A stretch of 64,000 bases of DNA, taken from positions 77,426,001 through 77,490,000 of the forward strand of contig JAZHRO010000002.1 in NCBI GenBank assembly GCA_037157565.1. The letters run 5' to 3'. Below the pieces are notes generated by a model. The model was not told the DNA's origin and did not search any database. It worked only from the letters and a program-made list of their open reading frames with translations. Origin of the DNA: Thalassia testudinum (lineage: Eukaryota; Streptophyta; Magnoliopsida; Alismatales; Hydrocharitaceae). Both the position numbers and the translations under genes were made by a program. Position 1 is the stretch's first letter. Every line of letters starts with the position of its first letter. Shown here piece after piece: positions 57,591 to 64,000 of the stretch.

Positions 57591-60315
57591 TGGTTCAAAT
57601 CAGCCTACTTTTTAGGGCGCTCTCGATCGGGTTTTAAAGAATAACACGTTGTAATATAGCCGACAAAGCGTTCAAACAAATAGAGAATTTTATTACTCGA
57701 AAACCAGAGTATCCGAGGTCAAACACAGGGAGCAATCTCAGTACCTTTAAAAACTAAAGAATACAACTTTTAAAAGAAAAACAATTGATTCAGAGAGAGT
57801 TATAAAAAGAAATAGGATTGGACGTTTGATTTCTATATCAGACGTCTTAAATGCAACTATTCTTCTTCCTGTTTTGATTCTGTCTTGGCCTTATCTGATT
57901 TTTGCTTTCTCTTCTCTCTTCTGCCTTCTTCTTCTTCTTCGTAGGCTCTTCTTCATCTTTTCTTCTGATCTACAGGTCTTCTTCTTCCTTGAACTTCTTT
58001 CTCTTTCCTGCGAAGGCTTCTCCTTCCTTGGTCTTCTTTCTTCTCTCTACAGTCCTTCTTTCTTCTTTCTCTTCTCTGCCTCGCTCAGCCTCTTCTTTTG
58101 CTTCTTCTTCTTTTTCTTCTTTGGCTAAGTTTCTTCTCTTCAACGCCCGACCTGCCTACACAACGAGGAAGCAAAACCTACCCTGTCCCTCTACCTGCGC
58201 GTCACTCTCTTTCTCTACAATTCACTCAAGGACACTCTTCCATAGCCACGGGTAATCAGGTTGGATTTTGCACCCAGGACCAGGTGCACTGGCGAGTGGG
58301 TGATGTGCGAGGTGTGCTCAGATTGGGTCGGGTCGGAGCCCACCAGATCCGCGAGATGAAACTGCGGACGAGGCGAGCGCTAGGTGAGGGACCTCACCCC
58401 TGTGCGTTCGGAGGTGAAGAGAAGATAACACAAATCCAATTTATATCATACCCGTGCTTTGTATTTCATCGATGTGGGACTATTAGTCCTGCCCCGCTCT
58501 CGTGCGTGCCCGCAGAAGACTCTTCGTGCAATTGCCAAGGCTGCGGGCTTCGCTGCGCTCCTTGCTGGACCAGATGTCTTTGCACTGCTCTCCCGAGTCC
58601 GCTGCACCTGAAGGCTGGAGGTCCTGAAGCCTGGAGCTGCTCCGAAGCTGCTTCACCTGTCAATGGCGGCAGGGGCTGGAATACTGTCTAACACAAAACA
58701 AGCCTCTCGGCTTAATCAGACCAGCTGGGGACCTTCGCCGTGGCACGGCGAAGGTGGTGCACGGTGAAGCAGGTCGTGGGATGGCCTAGGCATGCATGCC
58801 TAGGTCGTCCTGTGACCGGAAGTGTGGGGGTGTTCGGGGGGCTGTGGTAGAGGCGTAGAGGGCTGGTGGATGGGCGGAGGTTGTTCCTTGTGGTGAGGCA
58901 GAGCTTATGAGACGGTTGGCGAGGCGTGTGGAGGGGCGGAATGATGGGGGCGACTCACCAGATATCGTTCGGTGACGTGGAAGATGAGGGTGGTCAGGCA
59001 GTGTCGAGAGGAAATTAAATGAAATGTAAGGGGGAAAAAAGAGAGGGGAAGATGGAGAATGTATCTGGAGTGTTCTGGAAGGGAGGGAGGCAGCGGAGTG
59101 GACAACGCGTAGCTGCCGTCGTCGGAGAAGAAGAACCCTGAGGGAGGGAGCGGCGACGAGGACGAGGTCAGGGGAACGCGCGCTTGTTACGGTGCGACGC
59201 GGGAGGAAGAGGCGAAGTGGACTCTGCTGCTAGTATGGAAGCAGAGCGACGAGAAGGAGGGGAGGAGGTCGCCGGAGCTTGAGGGGTTCCTTGGCCGGAG
59301 ATGGAAAAGAGGAAAATTTGGGGGAATCTTCGCCAAGACAAGTCTGAAATTCATCGGCCTAGTTTGGGGATTCTTTTATAGGTGTTGGCCGAACTTTATA
59401 GTGCGTGGACAGCCCGCAATCATCTCCGACGGCTCACCGAAGAAGGAAAGAGGGTGGATACCCAAATCCCTCGTGCGTTCGCATGAGAGATGGGTTCACA
59501 CCAGAGATCGTGATTGGCCTTAGATGGAAGGGAATTCCTCAAAGAATCTCCCTTCCATTTCTGGGAGGGGATCTCTGAGGAATCAGAGAGTATTCCCTCT
59601 CTAAACCTCACCGGAGGTCGATTCTGCCCTAACAATGACGACAGGAGTTGATTGCAAAGGTGGCGAGGAAATTAGGGGCTCTCTGCAATGATTTTCAAAA
59701 GATAGGGGCCAAATTATGATTTTGGTGTACTAAATTGCAAAGTAGGTCAAGATGACCTCCCCTTAGGTCCAAATTTTGGTAAAAACCTAATTTGGACCTA
59801 AGGAATCCAATGGTGAAGTTGGATTTTAGGTTTGACCACGTTTGACTGGATATTTTGCATAAAAACCCAAATTAGGTTAATTGATGAGCTAGGACCCTAA
59901 TCTAGCTCAAACTGGTTTCCAAAGGCCAAATTAAGTATTCTAAACCCTAGGGGATATTTTTCCATGATTTTTAGAGGGTTTACTTGATTTTTATTCTGAC
60001 CAGAACCTTGTTGATTTAAACTGGTCTGTTTTAGGGTTACCAAATGTCATTTAATTTCTAGATTGCACATAAACCCATGTCTGATTGAATCAACCCGCTT
60101 TTTATCTTATTTAGACCATTTGACCTATGTTTTGCCTCTGAGAAATCCCATTTATGCACTGCAATGGTAAAATTACAGTTTTAACCTTTATTTCTTATTT
60201 TCTTCTCAGAGCACTTATTCCTTCATTTAGGCCTTCTTCTAGGTTATGTAGGAGCTTTTATCTTCTTTATTGGGTCAAAATGAGCTAGTTATGGCTCATG
60301 ATGAGGCTCTCATCA
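57591..60315 (-). repeat. 3' LTR of element D
   Basis: About 2.7 kb, ending GGCTCTCATCA at its right. It has a U5 motif at 57716-57733, a TATA box (reverse strand) at 59374-59380, a GC-rich part at 58250-59330 and similarity to 1-1779. Plus-strand frames at 57826-58691 are antisense low-complexity text. Confidence 0.78.
59374..59380 (-). promoter_or_regulatory. TATA box of element D LTR
   Basis: The reverse strand reads TATAAAA in ACACCTATAAAAG. The distance of about 940 bp to the LTR end equals that in the left-edge LTR. Confidence 0.6.
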
Positions 60316-60349
60316 TACCCCCATGCCTAGCTTTTGCTAGTCCCTTAGC
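60316..60349 (-). promoter_or_regulatory. Terminal polypurine tract of element D with adjacent hairpin
   Basis: The minus strand has GCTAA-GGGA-CTAGC, then CTAGGCATGGGGGTA next to the LTR. Confidence 0.75.
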
Positions 60350-61591
60350 AAAATTTCAAGGTTTTAACTTCCGTTCTAGACCCTGAGTGTCTGTCAACAA
60401 TCATGATAAGTGCTTCTCCTTTTATTTTGTGATTAGGTAGGAATGCCGACAATAGCCCTTGAGGTATTCAAGTACCAACCAAAATCTGGACCTGACCCGC
60501 TTTAGCCTCAGTCCTCCGCAAAGGTTTCTAAGGCCCACAGAAACTAACCTAGGGTTTGTTGGACTCCGCGGTTAAAGCACCCATGCTTGAGATATTTTTA
60601 GCCTAGGTTCAGTTTGCAGTGCGTTTTTGTAAGAGAGAGATAGAAGATTTATTTGTTTGGAGAGCTTTTCTCTCTCTTTTCTTTTTATTTCTAGCTTCGG
60701 ATTAGCTTCTCAACACAGTTTGTATCAGATTCCTCGTCCCCATCATTAATCCTCAAGGGTCCCTGGCTTTCGAGATTTCGAGATAATCCCGCCCATGGCA
60801 ACCCCCAGAACCCTGGCTTTCGAGATTTTGAGATAATCCCACCCATGGTGTTCCGTGGCCGAATTCAGACCCTGGCGATCGACATTTCGTGATAATGCCA
60901 CCCATGGTATCTGAACCAGCAGAGTGCTTACATGCCCCCAGTAGGATATTTAAATATCCTAAGAGACAAGCACCGAGGAGACAATATGTTGTTACGCATC
61001 TTCAAGGGGAATTTCCCACCTCTCCGCGCCGGGAACTCGTCCAAATCAACTTGTGTTGATTGGCCGCTCCTAATCTAGGTGACTTTTTCAGATCATTAAA
61101 CGCTTTTGTGTGATTTGGATATTTATGCGCACTGAACAAGACTTTGTGTGAATTTGGGGTGCTTAGGTTACCGAATCCCGCAAACTAGAGGTCAGTTAAC
61201 AAGGCTGAATACTTCCTAAGCCTTAGACCTAATACTCAAGCTTCTCATTTTCCTCAACCTCTTGAGGATTATCTAGATTTTAATGGATATGTGAATTTTT
61301 AAGCTAATAAATCTAGCCCAAGAGGCCTAAGACCAGCGTTCCCGCTAATCTCTTGTTATGTCTCCTTAGCACTTTTTCTTTTTCTTGATTTGGTCTATAA
61401 CTTCAGTTAACCCCTTAATCTTTTACTAATGACTATTTCTTTTCATTTTCATTTTGTGCTCCTTTTTGTCATTTTACTCTTTTCCTCCTCTCATTTGTAT
61501 GACCCTGAATTGTTCCTCCCTTCCATCAAGTCTTTTTTTTTTATTGAAACCCTTTCTTGATATGAATTCTTCTGACGTTTTGCACTTTCAT
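60350..61591 (-). other. 3' untranslated region of element D
   Basis: About 1.2 kb without a gene. It holds the three-copy repeat (60761-60907), a block matching A (60930-60985 against 6655-6715) and T-rich runs. Confidence 0.7.
60761..60907 (-). repeat. Three-copy 3' UTR repeat of element D (shared with A)
   Basis: Units of 38 bp at 60761-60798, 60811-60848 and 60870-60907 share CCCTGG...GATAAT...CCCATGG on the plus strand. The first two differ at two positions only. Unit number and spacing match element A. Confidence 0.82.
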
Positions 61592-61630
61592 ACCCCTCCC
61601 ATGCCTAAGATTTGCAATGTCCCCATTGTA
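61592..61630 (-). promoter_or_regulatory. Internal polypurine-tract motif of element D
   Basis: The minus strand has ACAATGGGGACATTG, then TAGGCATGGGAGGGG, as in A, C and H. Confidence 0.65.
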
Positions 61631-61892
61631 AATTAGGTGGGTTCGATTTCAGCTTAGTCATGCATTAGGATAGGTGTGTGGTGAGTGAATGGGTCGAAGT
61701 GACTTGTTGCGAATGATTTCTAATCTCGGGTAGGGATACCTGAGGTGAAGTCAGTTGTTCTAATGGATGAACCCTAAAGTGCAATATGAATTCCGCATAG
61801 AGTTGTCAGAAAAGGTTTCGGGTTTTTCAAAGAATGACGGGTTGCCTCCCATTAAGCGTTGAGTTTTACGCCATCGGCTGGGTGCAATGAGC

Positions 61893-63103
61893 TCAAGAGG
61901 AATGGAGGGTAAAGGATGACTTAGCCAAATCTATATCGGTCATGTCAATGAATGGCTTGAGTCTCTGACCGTTTACGACAAAGGGTTCAGAATGGTGGCT
62001 GAGTGGGCTGATTTTAAGGGCTCCATTTCTGAAGATTTGTCGGACTAGGTAGGGTCCGACCCACTTAGATCTTAGCTTTCCTGGGAATAATTTGAGTCGA
62101 GCATCAAAGAGTAAAACCTTTTGACCAGGATGAAAGACCTTTCTAGAAATGTGTTTGTCGTGAAAAGCTTTAACCCGTTCTTTGTAAATTCGCGAGTTCT
62201 CATACGCGTCGTGGCATAGTTCATCGATCTCGCTTATTTGAAGTCTTCTGTGGGTTCCAGCCTTAGAAAGATCTAGATTACAATTCCGTACTGCCCAATA
62301 GGCTTTATGCTCCAATTCGACGGGGAGGTGACATGCCTTCCCGTACACTAGTCTGAAGGGAGACATTCCTAATTGGGTCTTGTGAGTGGTCCTATAGGCC
62401 CACAATGCTTCCGGAAGCTGAGAAGACCAATCTTTTCTATCAGGTCGAACAGTAACCTGAAGGATCTTCTTGATCTCTCGGTTAGATAGCTCAGCTAGAC
62501 CATTAGTTTGGGGGTGGTAAGGAGTAGAGATTCGGTGTGACACCCCGTATTTGGTCATCAGTGACCTGAACTGAGCGTTTGTAAAATGGGTCCCTCCGTC
62601 GAAAATTATAGCACGCGGAATCCCGAACCTTGAGAAAATATTTTGATGGAATTTTATAACAACTTTATGATTGTTGGTTCGGGTCGGAATAGCTTCTATC
62701 CACTTGGACAGATAGTCAACTGCGAGTAAGATGTATTCGAAGCCATCCGAGATCGGGAAGGATCCCATGAAATCAATCCCCCAAATATCAAAAATTTTGC
62801 ATACCAAGATCGGTTGTAGAGGCATCATGTCTCGATGGCTCATGTTGCCCAGAGTCTGGCAACGGGAACATGCCTTACAGTGATCGTATGCATCCTTGAA
62901 AATTGTGGGCTAGGAAAATCCACACTGAGGACTTTTGATGCGGTTTTATGTCCTGAGAAATGTCCACCACATGCCTGGTCATGGCAAAATGAGAGTATGT
63001 CTTTGATTTCCACTTCCGTGACGCATCGTCGAATTATCTGATCAGCACCAATGCGGAATAGATACGAGTCTTCCCATAGGAAATACTTGGCATCGAAATG
63101 CAA
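61893..63103 (-). pseudogene. Integrase of element D, nearly complete
   Basis: The zinc region (62840-63103) has GGHFSGHK and, after a stop and a frame change, CKACSRCQ. The 316-codon frame at 61893-62843 carries the whole core: [12 protein letters not shown] (first Asp), [11 protein letters not shown] (second Asp) and SNREIKKIL (Glu). It continues through [15 protein letters not shown], an [13 protein letters not shown] segment and [14 protein letters not shown] to its stop. These motifs are close to Athila integrase. It is the best-preserved integrase core here. Confidence 0.85.
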
Positions 63104-63198
63104 TTTGTCCTTCTTGGCCTTCGTCCAATCGGACGGAATCTGATGTGATGCCAGGTAATTAACTATATCAGTGAACCATGGAAGACTTGTACTGATAG

Positions 63199-64000
63199 TC
63201 AGGAGGTGCTCATCAGGAAATGTTCTGTAATAGGTCCGGAAGGGTCAGTTATTTCAGAAGGAAGACAGGATAAGTGATCAGTTACCACATTTTGCTTTCC
63301 CGCCTTGTTGCGAATCTCAAGGTCAAATTCTTGCAACAGTAAGATCCATCGGATTAATCGAGGTTTCGTGTCCTTCTTTACAAGGAGATGCCTCATAGCT
63401 GTGTGATCCGAGTATATGATAATACGGGAACCCAGAAGGTATGATCTGAATTTTTCCAAGGCAAATACTACGGCCAGCAGCTCTTTCTCAGTAACCGTAT
63501 AGTTACGCTGAGCCTCATCCAGTGTTTTTCTGGCGTAGTAAATGACCACAGGTTTCCCGTCAATTTTCTGCCCCAAAATCGCTCCTACAGCGAAGTCAGA
63601 TGCATCGCACATGATCTCAAAGGGTTGAGACCAATCATGGGACTGTAGGATTGGGGCTTGGGTGACTCAGTCACGTAGGACCTCAAATGCTTGAGTGCAT
63701 TCCTTGGAAATTTCGAAAGGCACATCCTTGGAGAGAAGATTGGTCAGGGGGCGCGTGACTTTGGAGAAATCAAGGATAAATCGACGGTAAAAATCGACGT
63801 GCCCCAGAAAAGATCGGATGTCCTTAATCGAGCTAGGCATAGGGATCTTGGAAATCAAGTTAACCTTAGCTCGATCCACTTGGATGCCTTTCTCCGAGAT
63901 TAAATGTCCCAGGACAATTCCCTCAGGCACCATGAAATGGCTCTTTTCCCAGGAAAGAACCAAATTCACATTGATGCACCGCCTGAGTATTTGGACCAAG
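63199..64000 (-). pseudogene. pol: RNase H and C-terminal reverse transcriptase of element D, cut by window edge
   Basis: From the edge, 63667-63999 encodes the RT thumb/connection with LSWEKSHFMVPEGIVLGHLI and SFLGHVDFYRRFI. After a TGA near 63668 the RNase H frame (63199-63612) has MCDASDFAVGAILGQ, ELLAVVFALEKF and YSDHTAMRHL, keeping the D-E-D residues. A frame change follows before the integrase. The RT palm with its catalytic motif is outside the window. Confidence 0.82.

Larger units (their letters stand above)
57591..64000 (-). mobile_element. Element D: Athila-like Ty3/gypsy retrotransposon, running off the right edge
   Basis: On the minus strand the order is RT, RNase H, integrase, 3' UTR, polypurine tract and 3' LTR, with the 5' part outside the window. 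The left end is TG at 57591 or 57650. The first is preferred because it puts the U5 motif about 125 bp from the end as in A, C and the solo LTRs. It appears inserted in the gag of C. Confidence 0.82.

Noticed and set aside
57645..57651. Alternative left end of D at 57650
   Set aside because: It is possible, but places the U5 motif only about 66 bp from the end, against roughly 90-125 bp in most relatives, and the C frame beyond 57590 already has two stops. 57591 is preferred.
57826..58691. Overlapping plus-strand frames (100-197 codons) in the D LTR
   Set aside because: They are antisense to element D, low in complexity (Phe/Leu/Ser from a CTT-rich stretch) and carry no domain.
1..64000. CRISPR arrays, tRNA or rRNA genes, telomere repeats, host protein genes
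   Set aside because: None was seen. The only tRNA-like sequences are short primer-binding sites, and every recognised protein domain belongs to a transposable element.

Overview
The window is a plant nuclear repeat block. It contains Ty3/gypsy Athila-like elements (Asp-type primer-binding sites, long 3' untranslated regions, GGCATGGGGG polypurine tracts), a Ty3/gypsy chromovirus of Tekay/Del type with an initiator-Met primer-binding site, probable Copia SIRE/Maximus-type LTRs, L1-type LINE fragments and a CACTA (En/Spm) remnant. I found no host gene, tRNA or rRNA gene. The sequence alone does not let me name the species. Element letters used below are local labels.

Layout, left to right. 1-1779 is part of a D-family LTR. 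Element A (1780-12643, minus strand, target duplication ATGGT) interrupts it. A is a non-autonomous LTR retrotransposon with no gag or pol, but with one intact 603-codon gene of unknown function (7483-9294). A's left LTR is itself interrupted by a 2251-bp solo LTR (3544-5794, duplication GAGTC). An AT-rich stretch without a recognised gene (12659-15929) leads into a LINE (15930-20163). The LINE is split by Copia-like solo LTR E' (16278-18441), which holds an Athila-like solo LTR (17295-18149). A decayed CACTA transposase region (about 20164-24484, minus strand) follows.

The centre is element H, an Athila-like retrotransposon (24485-49461, plus strand). Its coding region is split by chromovirus B (30150-39693, both LTRs 2701 bp, duplication GTATG). 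Its 3' LTR is split by solo LTR G (44382-about 48223), which is split in turn by Copia-like solo LTR E (45824-47472, duplication ATTAC). A second LINE fragment (49462-50155) was entered by Athila-like element C (50156-57590, minus strand). C's gag appears to have been entered by Athila-like element D (57591 to beyond 64000, minus strand).

All recognised retroelement polyproteins carry stops, frameshifts or deletions; the gene of A is the exception. The most interesting signals are noncoding. A, C, D and H share a short hairpin next to the terminal polypurine tract, a second internal polypurine-tract motif 1.2-1.5 kb upstream, and a U5 motif. A and D also share a three-copy 3' UTR repeat with matching spacing. 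This suggests A is a parasite of D-like Athila elements. Separately, a palindrome (CAGACGTCTG) is reiterated in LTRs of unrelated families.
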